Shown: positions 1-12,401 of the stretch, piece by piece
How the letters are laid out: each line of letters opens with the position of its first letter
How positions within the stretch are numbered: the first letter of the stretch is position 1
Assembly: GCA_002633005.1 (NCBI GenBank)
Contig: NMRA01000356.1
Location: 319,961 to 383,960 of the forward strand
DNA from: Phoronis australis
Lineage: Eukaryota > Phoronida > Phoronidae
Reading direction: 5' to 3'
DNA length: 64,000 bases
The notes under the pieces: generated by a model
Seen by the model: the letters and a program-made list of their open reading frames with translations, nothing else
What the model was told of the DNA's origin: nothing
Databases searched by the model: none
Translations under genes and position numbers: made by a program

Positions 1-108
1 CAACTCCTCACAGCTTGGACATGGACTTTCAAACACGTATACGTGAATTTTGTAATATTCCAGTTGAGATTGAATTTTCCGTAGTGGAGAACATTGGAAA
101 TTACTTAC

Positions 109-3083
109 AATTGATGAATCAACATGTGCCACGAGATCTGTTTGAAGATCACCTTCATCATTTGTGAAGTATGCCAATGAACCTTCATCTTTTAACCTGG
201 AATAAAAGATAGAAAATCTGTTTATTAACATGAAGTTGGCAGCAATTACAGTACAGACATTCTAATACATTACATGTAACTTTAGAAGCATAAAAACTAT
301 TTTTGACAATGCAAATTTTTTGACTGGAATTGTGACATCAATTCTGTAAATTAAAGAGAACTGTATTTCAAACACTTTATTAGGATTAAAACCTCCCCAT
401 TAAGAAACAAAAATAATAATATCAGGAATCCATAACTGTACTAAAGAGGTGCAAATATATTGACACGAAGAAGATTTCATAACCAAATTCAGAAAATTTT
501 AATACAGGAAAACTAGCACAAGCCAGATGTGTATGCTAAACACAATATGGTTGTTCCACTTCATGCACACAGATGTTCAGAGATTTGGATTTTGCATTAC
601 TCAGATAAAATATGTTTGTCTGGCTGGATCTGGCTACATATTCGGATGTGAATACTGCTAGAATATTTACTCAGACAAGCAAAAATCTTACAGGGAAAAA
701 TTTTGCATTGGGAGAGGAAATTACTAGAATCCACAGCTGTACCAAGAATAATAATGGTATAATTTGTTTGTTTACACAGTAAAAGTTTCGATTATTTCTG
801 TCATCTAAAACCAGACTGCTGCTGATGCATGCCTCATACTACACTAATTCTTTTTACACAAGTAGTCTGTGGATGTTTCTGGTTCTTTTATAAATTAATT
901 ATTAACTTCATCCGCATAAGTAGTGTCAATGCCTGCTAATAGGGGGTGTCAAAACTTCTTGGAATAATCAGATGCTTGAGGACTGACTCAACAGTTTTTT
1001 TGAATTAATCGGTTGAAAAAATTCCCAAAATATTTCAAGAACTTTGTAACACACCAATCAGAATAAATGAGAAAACAGCTACAGTTACATATAAATTCTG
1101 GATCAGTTATCTCACGGCAAAAGACTAAATACACAAAAAAACATGAAGCTTTGAAACACCCAGTTGGGATAACAAAATAGAGAAAAATGAGTCAAATACT
1201 GGAATTTGCTTACTCAAGAGTTAGCGACGTTGCGTTTGTCTCTCACAGGCTCCAGCTTGGCTAGTGATGGATTAAGGTTCCATCCATCACACATATAGGA
1301 TAGTGTCCTGACCTCAATGCCGCATCGTTTGAGTAAAACACCATGCAATGTTGCTAACTCAAGTAAGCAAATTCCAGTATTTGACTCAATTTTTCTGTAT
1401 TTTGACTTAATGCACAGTTTATCAGTAACTAAACAACAGGTGAAGCAGTAAAGTGTACCTGACACAGGCGTCTATAAATGAGTTGCTAGAGTCTATTCCA
1501 GTCACGTTGTCAAAGTCTTTACATAACTCAAAGCTTGATCTGCCAACTGAACAGCCAACATCCAGGGCTTTATTAGGTAAGCCATCCTGAAAACACATTA
1601 AGTGCTTTACACAGCTGTTTCCATATCAGTACAAAAGTCTTCGAATTGAATATGGTCACAAGAAAAAATTACATAATAAAGTCAAATTACCAAGGTGGAA
1701 AACATCAATATGGTGATGTACATCATTCATGCTTTATGGCAAATTCCTTTCTTGAAGGTAATTGTAAGACATTTGTCAACCAGCTTTTGTCATTTAAGTG
1801 ATTTTGAATCCATTACAAACAACATTAGAAACCTAGTTCATTCTCGTCAGGGCAATGACTTCAATAATGACTCTTTGAAGTGTGGTAGATAACAACCTGG
1901 ACAAAAGACAGCTAAGAATGCTTTACAGTAAGACGAGATTGTCTTCTGCATTTACTTTGATCTAGAATACTGATTCATCAAACTACTATGTTCACTATTC
2001 ATAACAAAAGCAAATTTAATTAGAAACAGACCATAATGGTCATTTTAGCAATGTCCAACAAATAAGTATGCACTCGTGTGCTGTTCAAAAATAAACAAGC
2101 ATTAATCAGCACTGTCTGAAGTTTAGAGTGAAAACATCTACTAAAGGACAAAATACCTTTGGAGTAAAATGTTTTTTGCATAACTCAGCACATCTTTTTG
2201 GGAAATCTAGTGCCTCCCTGGGGCCAAACTGCCAGGGCAAGACCTCCTCCGGGGAGCCATAGTGGAAGAGCAAGTACTCATGCAGTACATTTTGTGTTTC
2301 ATATTTATTCACATGCTCTTCATGTCTCCTCCTAAACCACTGGTAGGTGGCGTATGTTGCCCAGCCTGAAACAAAGTAAAATCTGCTCAGACATCTGCAG
2401 TGTTCTTATCCGAGTTATTAAAAAGTTGCCAGAATCTGTGGGTCAAGGACACAGTATACATTCATAACGTAAACTGGCTATAAACCACCCCTCTAATTAA
2501 TTAAGAAGACTAACTGGTAGAAATCTAATCTGTTAAAACTGAAACATGTTTTTACTTAAATTAGAGATGGTTCTGGGCTTGGGAAGAACTTGGACATCAT
2601 GCCGAATAATTCATAACTTGTTTGTTAGATGAAGAATGGTAACTGGGCAAGCAAATAATTGATAGTGCTTCCCACAGCAGGTTATGTTTCATGCGCCCCA
2701 CTTAAGTACAACAAAACTGCGAACGTCCAATGCAATTTATCCATTCATGTATTGACTGGAATCTTTTTTTACACAAACTAGTACTCGCATGCACATCTGT
2801 ACGTTAATATGCATGCTTTAGTGCTCTTATGAAAGCTCAGTAATGCTTTGTTAGGTAGAGGCAAGTAAATTAGTAAAGGGTCTGCGGTATCTAAGATCTG
2901 AACTGCGGCAACTACGCAGTTGACTTCTCCTGTCCAAGTCGATCTGAGACCAGAGCTCTAATTGCAGGAAAACCAATAGATCTAAGCCAAAACTGTGAAC
3001 GTACCCGTAGTTACAACTAGCGCAGTTTTTGCAATTAACTTATGATCGATACCGAACCACTTGTGAGACCAGTGATGAGGCAT
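109..3083 (-). CDS. OvoA C-terminal-like methyltransferase (putative 4-mercaptohistidine N1-methyltransferase family), 5' part
   Basis: Four exons on the minus strand: 3083-3005, 2365-2157, 1586-1459 and 196-109. All have GT-AG borders and join in phase (168 codons); the 3' end lies left of the window. Exon 2 carries HEYLLFHYGSPEEVLP and FGPREALDFPKRCAELC, which I recognise from the stand-alone or C-terminal methyltransferase domain of ovothiol synthase OvoA. Exon 3 has the SAM-binding glycine motif LDVGCSVGRSSFEL followed by GIDSSNSFID, as in class I methyltransferases. Family members are thought to methylate a mercaptohistidine in ovothiol synthesis; the substrate here is inferred. The chosen start (MPHHWSHKWFGID) is followed by a hydrophobic stretch at about residues 17-37 and then RRR, suggesting a membrane anchor. 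The frame is open upstream to an ATG at 3251, so a longer N-terminus is possible. The sulfoxide synthase domain of OvoA is absent upstream, so this is not a full OvoA. Confidence 0.78.
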
Positions 3084-3251
3084 GTTATTGTAAATCACAA
3101 TACCCAAACCAAGGTAAAGTCTGTCTTGTAACAAAATTGACAGTTTTATAGTTTTCAATTCATGAAGAGCAGATTGAAGGTTAGTTTGGAAACTAGCCAC
3201 CAGGAGCGAGCTCGTGTCCGCTAGGATGTAGGGGACACGCAGGTATATCAT

Positions 3252-4543
3252 CCAGTAGCACGAATTTTATCACTGGTTGATGTAACCTTGGCAGTCATTG
3301 CTTAGCTTTACAGCAAAGAAAGAAATTGTCGGAGTGTAAACGATTTTCAGCCTTTGGAAGTGGCGTGATAGCAAATATTGCGTTTCTGCATTAATATTAA
3401 ATAGGCCTAGCCACGTGCTTGCACACACCTGGCCACTAACCGGTGTGAATACAGGACAGCAACGTAAACAGACTGCAGCTCGACTGAATCTACTGATCAT
3501 CAAGTGTGAACTTAGACTAGACAGGCATCAGCATGCGCACACCCAGCCTTTAATATGGAGGGCTCGAATTCCTGACGATGTGGACCTTTTGGTAACAAAA
3601 AAGCGTGCGGACTAAAGAAAAAAAAGGGGGCACCACCGTGAATTGTGCGTTTGTGCTTGCTTAGTGGACTTTTGTCTCATTTTCTCGGGTGCGCATGGCA
3701 TCAGCTAAGTTATAACATACTTGAGCATAGCCTGAGTTATATTAAATTCGCCGCACAAAAGTAGAACGCAATATGCCCAAAGTACTATCGAATAGGCCCT
3801 GGGCACATATGTCTTAGGCGGTTGTCCTGTCGGAGCTCTGACCAAACGGTATCGCCGTTTTCCCATTGTTCACCAGACTTTTTAGAGCCTGAATGGCACC
3901 GATTCAATTGGCTCATCAACTTAGCTGAAAAGAAGAATCTTCGCATCCAACCCGCCATGTCAACTTTCCACGGTCACAGCACAAGTTGGCCATTAGGACC
4001 ACATCACTTCAAATGCTGATTACGCTTTTGTAATTGCAATGAAATCAATTGCATGCCCTGAAAATACTCCTTGAAATTTCTTAATCTTTTAAATTTTAAT
4101 AGTCCTCAACAATGAAGCTGAAATTGCTCAGTATTTTTCGAAAATAAGGCCAGCATAACTACGATTCTTTTAAAAACAAAACTACAGGAGCACGAGATTG
4201 TATAAGTGAGACTACAATTGTTAAAATATATCATGACCTAAATGCGTACACTGAACTAAAATGCAATTAGCCTTAGGGAATAAAAGACGACGAAAACTTC
4301 AGAGCACTGACTGGAAACAACGTATTTCTTTCCAGAACTAGAAATACTTCACGCTCGATTGTTTTAAACATTCCATTTCCCTTTTAAAAAATCCTAACGA
4401 TCGAAGATTCAGTGGTTTTAAATAGTGAAATTGGTCTAGCGTAAAATGGTTTTGCGGGAATGTTTATTCGTCTCACGTGTCTGTGAAATAATGTTAGATT
4501 GCTGTATGACTATAAACAAGGCTGATTATGTTGATTCACAAAA
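3252..4543. other. Intergenic region between divergent genes
   Basis: This stretch separates the minus-strand methyltransferase from the plus-strand small membrane protein, so it should hold both promoters. I see no clear TATA box, CpG-rich core or coding potential. Short open frames at 3270-3615 and 3822-4019 show no family resemblance and no splice logic. Confidence 0.4.
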
Positions 4544-5834
4544 ATGTGGGTAATTTTAAAGATAAATGTTTTTCTGTCTTTGCTTTCGCCGTGTGTTCTC
4601 TCCTCTCCAAACATTACTGGTAAGTATTTACATCGCACAGCTATCACTTGCCTTCGGCGTGTAGCCTACCGTTATTCGTCTATATTTTGACGGAGTGTGT
4701 GGCTATTAGAACTCACACCCTTTTGGAAAGACGGTGGACGAGAATCCACCCTTTTAGAGAACCGATCAGATAAAAATCCTTCCTTGGGATCTTTTACGAA
4801 AAAGTCACCGCAGCCTTTTGTCCGTCAAGCCCCGAAGCATAAAACCTTCACAGAGTATTGTTGCAGAACTGGATCCTCACATAGACGGAGTTTTTGGTTT
4901 ACAAAGAAGTTTTGCAGGAATGAAAAAAGTGCCTTCGTACTCCGGCCAAGATACCTCCATCCATATAATTGGCAAAATGTCATCTGTGTAATCATTCCTG
5001 GGATTTTCTCTCCGCATTGGAGGATTAAGAGGTCCTTGGGAACCAAAAATACCGTCGACATGTCGTTAGGACTTATGTGGACATACATTCCTGAAAGTTT
5101 GTGTCCCCTTGAGACAACCTAGATTCTGCAGTTTGTAAACACATCCACACACACGCACATACACACACACATTCGCGGGACTTTATTTTAGCCCCTGTGA
5201 CTGCCTTGGTCTAGGCAACATTTAGTCCCCATGTGGCCAGGATCGTTAGGTAGGCCTACTCCCAAAAAACATCAACTGTATATCCGTTGTTCTACACATC
5301 ATGGTAACATTGTGCCCCTGACACAGGAACTTGCAGTGCATGAAAGAACTGTACAGTCACGTTTATCCTAGAAAACGTTGTTGACAAAATGCCCTTCATG
5401 AGAAAAGAAATGGGTTTGTGAGAAAAGAAACTGCGCAGTGTGCGTCAGTGAGAAATACATCTTGAAAATTAAATGTTTACACGTCAGAAGAAAAAGCCCT
5501 TCTGGTCAATGAGAGGTAATGTCATGACTGCGTTAAGATGAGACCTGACTAGTGACAACTGCAAGCTTGACGCTGTTTTGTTTATGTTCAATATTTTTCA
5601 GAACCGTCGACAAATCAAGGGCCAAAGTTCAATATTGCTTTGAACATTTCTATACCGCTGGGCTTTGTTTTGATTATCTTGGGGTTGCTGATATACTTGC
5701 ACTGTTTCGCAAAGAGGAATGTCGACTATTCGCACCGAAGGCGCGAAGTTCACGAATCTGTAGGCTCACAACCCCAAAATCAGCAACAGCGCCTCTTGGT
5801 ACCGTCCGTGAAAGATGCAGTGGACCGGAATTAG
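4544..5834 (+). CDS. Putative small type I membrane protein (102 aa)
   Basis: Two exons: 4544-4619 (ends ACT G|GTAAGT) and 5602-5834 (preceded by a pyrimidine tract and CAG). Phase 1 matches phase 1. Exon 1 encodes MWVILKINVFLSLLSPCVLSS, a plausible signal peptide. Exon 2 encodes a short ectodomain, a strongly hydrophobic segment at about residues 37-62 (ISIPLGFVLIILGLLIYLH), then a basic, glutamine-rich tail of about 40 residues ending VKDAVDRN. Two N-glycosylation sequons (NIT at 23, NIS at 40) sit in or beside the very short ectodomain. I do not recognise a family. An extra exon between the two could exist; the unrelated 4697-5122 open frame lies in this intron. The model rests on the signal-plus-TM pattern, the strong donor and the phase match. 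Confidence 0.45.
5140..5173. repeat. (CA)n-rich simple repeat
   Basis: Imperfect CA dinucleotide run inside the intron of the small membrane-protein gene. Confidence 0.7.
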
Positions 5835-7320
5835 AACTAAAGGTTGATGAGTGCTCTATTAACAAAACAGACTTGATGAATTGTATAGTGGGAATTTAAT
5901 GTGCCACTTAAACTCAAATAGATAAGTCTTCAGTAATATGCTTTTAAGTTGGATTGTGAAAGTTTCCATATTCGAATTGCTTTAGGATTTGAATGGGCGA
6001 GACGACGTACGGCTTTGAAAAAACGAACGCATCTGAGGTCCATTTTGTGCCTTGTAGGCTACTGATCTAAAGCTGTATTTCACCCAGTCTAGCTGGATGA
6101 AAAACCAAAATGAAACCAGGCCTTTTACTCTCATGAAATCGGCCTCATGCTGTCTTGTCATACTACTCCGTGGTGTAATAGGCTTCTACTTCCATTACTA
6201 ACTCAAGTCACCAGCAATACCGACATGCGCCATCTTTAAATTTCCAGTTTTAGGGTTGGCCATCCCACCTAAACTCTTCTTAAAGCTTTTTCTTAATTCT
6301 CTCATGGTTTCCATGTTCTTGTTAGTAACGGAAATAGAATTCAATTGTAGTAAGGATTATTATGATACCAATTTTATAAGAGGAAATGGCTCAGTGCGGA
6401 TTTTCGTCTTTTAGCGAGCTAAATAGGACGAAATGTAGCTTCAGATACCTTCCGTAAACGGGGCAACAGCAAAACATGCAGAAAAAAACTGCGCTACACG
6501 CGCAGAGTAATGAGCCTCAACAGTGTCTTTCTTGATTACGTCACTCACCCACTCAAATGAAGGTATATCCTGGCTAGTTAGTTTCTACGACAACTCGATC
6601 AGTTTTATTACCCTCCTGTTAACCATTCTACGACTGATGCCTTAATTGTGAATTATGGGAAGTGTTGCTTTTGTTGTACATATTTCCCGTAATTATAAAT
6701 CGACGGAAGAGGAACACTAAGAAAGGCTACGTAAATAACCATATGATGCCTTTAAGCTCAATTGCGCAGACTAAAAGAGTCTGAAGGGCGGATGGGTGGC
6801 TGAACGCGTGGATGGGCGAACGAACAGTTGATAACACAAGCTTATGCAGGTGGCATGGATGAACGTGCTTCACCACAATTAAACTAGATAACGTTTCATA
6901 CACTCTGAGAGAGCTCTTGAAATCAATATGGGTGTAGCCGATCCTTGTTGTTTAATCACAACCGAAGATAAACACTAAACATACCATGAATGACCTTTTT
7001 CACGCTGAATAATGTCAAGCAAATGTCAAGATGTGTTATCTATTAGTTCTTCTCATTTTTATTAAAGATAGCAAAATGCAAATAAACGTGATGCATGCAT
7101 TCTAAAGTATATGACCCTGTTTATTCCCGTGTATTCGAAATAGCATGTTTTTCAAAAACTTATTTTGTCTCAGGATTTTTGCACATAGGGTGGTCATTCC
7201 TTCCATTTCACTGTGCGTTCGTCTTATATTGTCCTGTGGTTTTGTCGGTTTGAAGCGAATATAAGCTAGCTTTCCATAAAAACAAATATGATTTCACGGC
7301 TTGGGGACACAAGCACGCAT
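5835..7320. other. Intergenic, no gene seen
   Basis: No open frame with family resemblance. About 6325-6450 resembles 46808-46930 in WDHD1 intron 4 (both contain TAAGGATTATTAT and a GGAATAGAATT/GGAATTATAT-like start), so part of it is dispersed repeat. Confidence 0.4.
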
Positions 7321-9170
7321 TTCAACTAATTATACAACTATTCTGGTACAAAACGCACATTACGTCAGAAACAGGCTACCAAATACGCATTTCAACTAAA
7401 TCAACTATTACTACCTGCGTTAATTCACTAAATAACGGGTAGATAAAGTTAGGTAGATCAAATTAGAGCAGGCATTTGAAATACTAGTCCTTTTGCGAGT
7501 TTATAACAATAACGCGAGATTACGTGAGACTTAACTGTGACGTCACGGGAAGTGGGGCAAAAGCTTGTCGTTTGGCTCATTTGCCCAATACGTTAGCAGA
7601 GTGTATTCTGTTATTTTATTCCACTTTTTGGCCGTTTAGTTCGAAAAATGCCAAACAAGCATTAATTGCTGTTATGGCAAATGAAATTCAGATTCGCACT
7701 ACAATACGTTGTATCGCGTTTTGTACTAATTTCGTTTCGTGTATTTTAAACGGGAGATAGGCGAAATACACTCACTGATTAAGTTTTCACCACGTCAAAA
7801 ATACATTCTACATCTAAAATTATCACCTAAAAAGGCGTTTACTTTCTCCAGTGGTCGTTTCTGCTTCTAAACATATCTTCGATGAAGCAGACCTACGGGA
7901 ATTCAGGTGACTTTGGCGAAGAATTCCAACTCCACATTGTGGTTACTGTTAACTTAAACCGCGCGCGCGATAACCATAAAGTAGTTCAACTGGTCAGGTG
8001 AGTATGAGGCAAAGGCTAGCGCGAGACTGAGTGAAGCGCAATAACCTGGCGCGTGACACTTGCAAAATAACATGAGAACATATCAAGTGAATTTGTACGA
8101 TTTGTGTTCCTTGGTCTTATTGTTCGTGATTTCACGTAACTTCCTCAAAATGGCGCCCTGTGATAGAAACTTGAGCGAACCGCGAGGTTTTCATGGATAG
8201 GTTCAAGTTATATGAGTCAGGGTATGTGTTAATTAATTATAACTCCATGTGCGCTTATGCATGTTTCATTTGATTTTATTTGCTGAATTTGAAGTGAGTA
8301 ACTTTTTATGGGGATAAACTATCGCGCCTGTATGCCTTCGGCACTCAGGCCTATACGGGGTTGAGTTCCAAATTTAGTCCGTTCACAGCTTCACACAACA
8401 TAACAAGTTCACATTTTCTTCGTCCATTCACAGTTATTCCACGATCCATCTACCATCTTTAACATGTAAGTTGTGTTAACGTTTTAAGCGTAAAATTCAC
8501 CATAAAATCTCCAGTAAAATTTAGCGTGTGTAGCAAAGACTCCGGACCAAACAAGAGCAATATGGCCGGCTTTGCCCCTTTTCCGGTGACGTCATGAACA
8601 CGGTCACAATTTTAAGATACACCAAACACACATTTCCCACTAATCGCTGCGCCATCTTTGGGCTGGTACATAACGTACATGACGTCAGCAACAGGCTCAC
8701 AACTTGAGAGACTAAATACGCATTTCAACTAATTGAACTATTCCTATTAATCGCTGGAATTCACTAAATAACGTGTAGATGATGTTAGGTACATCAAGTA
8801 GAACACGATTTCAACTAATTCAACTATTCCTACTAATCGCTGCGCCACCTGCAGGCAAGTCAGTGCCACTCTCAGGTCTTTCTTTCTCACAATGCTAGTA
8901 TTACTTCAGATGGCGCTGCAATTGGTAGAAGTAGTTGAATTAGTTGAATAGATCAGAGCTGGATATGTTGAGATAATCTGGGATTAATTGTATTCAACTA
9001 AAATCAACTAATTCCACTACTCTTACTAATCGTTGCGCCCCTGCGGACAGTTGGATAACGTATATCATGTCATCAACAGGCTCACAATTTTAGTGACACC
9101 AATCAAGCATTTCAACTAATTCAACTATTCCCACTAGTCCGTGCGCTACCTGCGGGGGCAGGCTGATAAT
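7315..9170. repeat. Cluster of divergent dispersed repeat copies (TTCAACTAATTCAACTATT family)
   Basis: The words TTCAACTAATTCAACTATT and CTAATCGCTGCGCC recur at about 7321, 7388, 8640, 8723, 8810, 8993 and 9110, often followed by a module with CGTACATGACGTCA and CAACAGGCTCAC. An inverted copy lies at about 8905-8950, facing the one at 8993. Units are roughly 80-110 bp and imperfect. They look like fragments of a MITE or foldback element; no coding sequence is associated. Confidence 0.65.
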
Positions 9171-11166
9171 GAGCATGACGTCAACAACAGGATCGCATGG
9201 TGATGGCAGGAAAAGTTGGGATTTGTTGGGTACAACTAAACATTCTGACATGTATGAAAATTTCAGGTCACGGTATGAATTCCTTGTTCCTGAGCCCAGG
9301 GATCACTGACTAAGGAACAAAGAAGACTTATTTAACACAACAGTTAATGCCCTAAGAAAAGAACGGTTAATGCTGTTTTAACTGATCTTTTAGTATCGAA
9401 AACTTGTTATCCCGTAAACATCTGTTGGTGGAAATTGTCATCCCATTCTGAGTTGCAAAGTTTATATTCGTTTTGCGCCAATGGAAAGGAAAGAGTCTAA
9501 ATAATCTTAAAAAAGAAAGTAATTTTAGGTTGCCCACAGTCGTGATCGCTGACTTTACCCAGTGGCCGAGTAAATCGATAAAATAAACTTGTTTTATTCG
9601 AACTATTCTTCCTGGAATCCGAAGGTACATCAGACCCGTGGCTACAGTTTGACAGGCATGAGCTAATCCCTACGTCAACCAACTAAGCATTAGTCAAAAT
9701 ATTACAAGCCTTTCAAAAATAGTTTTAAGTGCCCTTAAAATCAATCGGTAGAAAACTAGCATGAATGTCAAGCTATTTCTGTATAGCGAGCTCATCGCCG
9801 TCTGTCCAGCATGCAAGACCCGAGAAACCTCAACTTAAATAGAAATGTTGAACTCATCTCGTACGGCAGTTTAGCGCTCGAATTTGTTCCCAAGTGCTTC
9901 TTGTAGGAAAGCTATTCCCTCAATGTTCTTCGACTCTACGCCTCTTCTTCTCACCAACACTTAGGAGACCAGCCTTTAGCTTTTTACGCTGTTTGTTTTT
10001 TCAACACGACCAGCTGATAAGGTTGCAGCCTCAATTTTAGTTACTTTGCAGGAATCTAACTCAAACAATCGTCGATTTCTAATAAAAATCACGAAAACAC
10101 AACGGATTTTCCTATTTTGAAGCTGTGGTCAAGAAGTCTATACTGCCCAAAATAAAACCAAGCGCGTTTTTTTTTTTTACTCTACACTAACTGTGTCCCT
10201 TTATTCCAACCCCATTCACATTTTTCGGTCAAATGAAACCTCACTTGAGATGTCTGAAAGTGGCAAGCAAAACTTGAAATAAAGGACACATCAAGCTAAA
10301 TACATCATATTTTCCTATAGATGTTAAAAACACCACTGCGGTCAAAGAAATAACTCTTGGACATTTACCAGTATGAAACGTGCCCCAATTCGTTTGTTAC
10401 ACTGATGGACTGGCGCATCTTTTGAAATCATGTTCTGTGCATAAAATGACAAGCGAAGAGAGACGGTTTAAAAATGTGTTAATTAGCTTAGAATCAACAC
10501 ATACAAATTATCTCAGTAATTAGCAGTTGTGTGTTTATTCTTAGATTTTCTACTTTTCCAACAGTGAGTTTTAATTACGTTTCAAAGATAGTTGTGTGCA
10601 TAAGACCAGCTTTCTGACTTTTAAAGTGTTTAAGCGGCTCTAACGCCGTTTGATTTAGACCAGTTATCCTCATTGGTTTCAAATTCTTAGTAAAGTTGGA
10701 GATGATTTCAGGGTTTCGGTAGAACTAGCAATTCGTTATTGGTTGAGATCAAGCTCTACAAGTTGCCTTGTCACGACTTGTCACCATATTGATGTCTATT
10801 CAGAATATGGTTTCGATTTAGGAAACTTGAATGTTTTTTTCAAAACTTTTGGAAATGGTAATAAGTCTGTAATTGGCAATGAGTTAAAACCATGGTGTTC
10901 AAAAACAGTCACTACCTTTGAAATCTTCATAGCATCTGGAAAAATACCGGCATTTAAATACGATGATCGTTTGAGGATGGATTATAAACAGACCGCAAGC
11001 TGTGCTTTGCTTAGTGGTCGCGTCTCTTACAATATCTTGTGTATATTTATATTCATTTTTCAAGAAGAACTTGCAGCTTTAAAATATAAGAGTCCGAAGT
11101 TTTTGTTGTGATGGATCGACGTGGGTAGAGTAGTTGGATAAATTAACCATTTCAGTTACGTCATTG
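9171..11166. other. Intergenic, no gene seen
   Basis: AT-rich sequence with no recognisable exon. The open frame at 10743-11111 (122 codons) has low-complexity composition, no domain I recognise and no supporting splice sites. Confidence 0.4.
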
Positions 11167-12401
11167 TAGTCCAGTCATTCTAGGGCTCCAGAGGGCCCAA
11201 CCTAGAAAAAATTGCAACAGAAGTTTTTTTTTTGCATAAATGGCATCTTCAAACATCCCTTAGTGTCAGAAAAAAATCTACCGAAGTCGGAGTGGCGGAA
11301 GTCGGTTTTTCAAGATGGCGGAAAAAATGGCCGACAAAACCGGTGTTTACTGTTTTCTGGCATATTACTCTTATGTAACAGCTAAAAATAAAACAATAAA
11401 GTTTGTCATTGATTATATACTTTTCATAACAGGCATACCAATCAAAAGATGCCAATTTTCCGTAAAATAAACCCAATATGGCCGACAAAATGGCGGCCGA
11501 AACGGCAATTTGGCACATGTTGCAAGATTTCTTTTTATATTTTGCAATGAAAATGGCAAAAGTTTTATTCTTTTGTAAGTTAGACAATTGAAAATGTCTG
11601 GACCTTACAATTGGTCACTGGTTTGCGAGAAAAAAATCAAGATGGCTGACACAATGGCCGCCAAAATGGCTGCCAATTCACAAACACTTACGTTCTGCAA
11701 ACTTTGTTTGTAACCTGATACGCATTTACACAAAAAACATTTTACAATCTACAGTCAGGGTTAATGAGTTGATTGTTTCTATAATTTGTTTTTAAGATTT
11801 ATATACTAAATGTGGAATTTTAATCACATTTTAGATTATATAACATAAAAGTCGGTGTGCTTTTCAGAAAAGGCTTTAGTTAAATTTTCATAATAAATTT
11901 TACAAATTCATATATTTTTCTGTAAAATATATTCATTTGAGGTATCAAAAATAATATTTTTTAGAACAATGTGTTATTCTGGTGGAGTTATTAGCTTATT
12001 CATTATACAAACCCTTAATAGAATTGGGCAGGAAGTGGCTTTTTTCTCTGTTATTGGAGATATTATTAGTTGTTCCCAAGCATCGATTTCGTCTGCTGCT
12101 GGCATGTTTTTAGAATTTGGCTGCTGATTTCACCTGAATTTGATGAAAAGCAAATAGGATTGTGTAAAAAAAGTTATTAATTAAATTTTAATAGTTAGGA
12201 CCCACAATTTGTTTAATATGCATGCTTTTTATGAACGTAGGTAACTGATTTTGGAGGAAATTAGTGCCTGCAAACAAAACGACAGTGATCTGCAGTCACT
12301 TATTCTTAGCCAGGCTTGGAAGATTTCATACTGAGATGAGCTTTCTGGAATGTATTGGATACGTAATGTTAAGCACAGGGCTTCAAGGAGTTCTTTAGAC
12401 G

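Noticed and set aside
4697-5122. 141-codon open frame on the plus strand
   Set aside because: It lies in the intron of the small membrane-protein model, has no domain resemblance, and an overlapping open frame exists on the other strand.
10743-11111. 122-codon open frame on the plus strand
   Set aside because: No family motif, no splice support, composition like surrounding AT-rich DNA.
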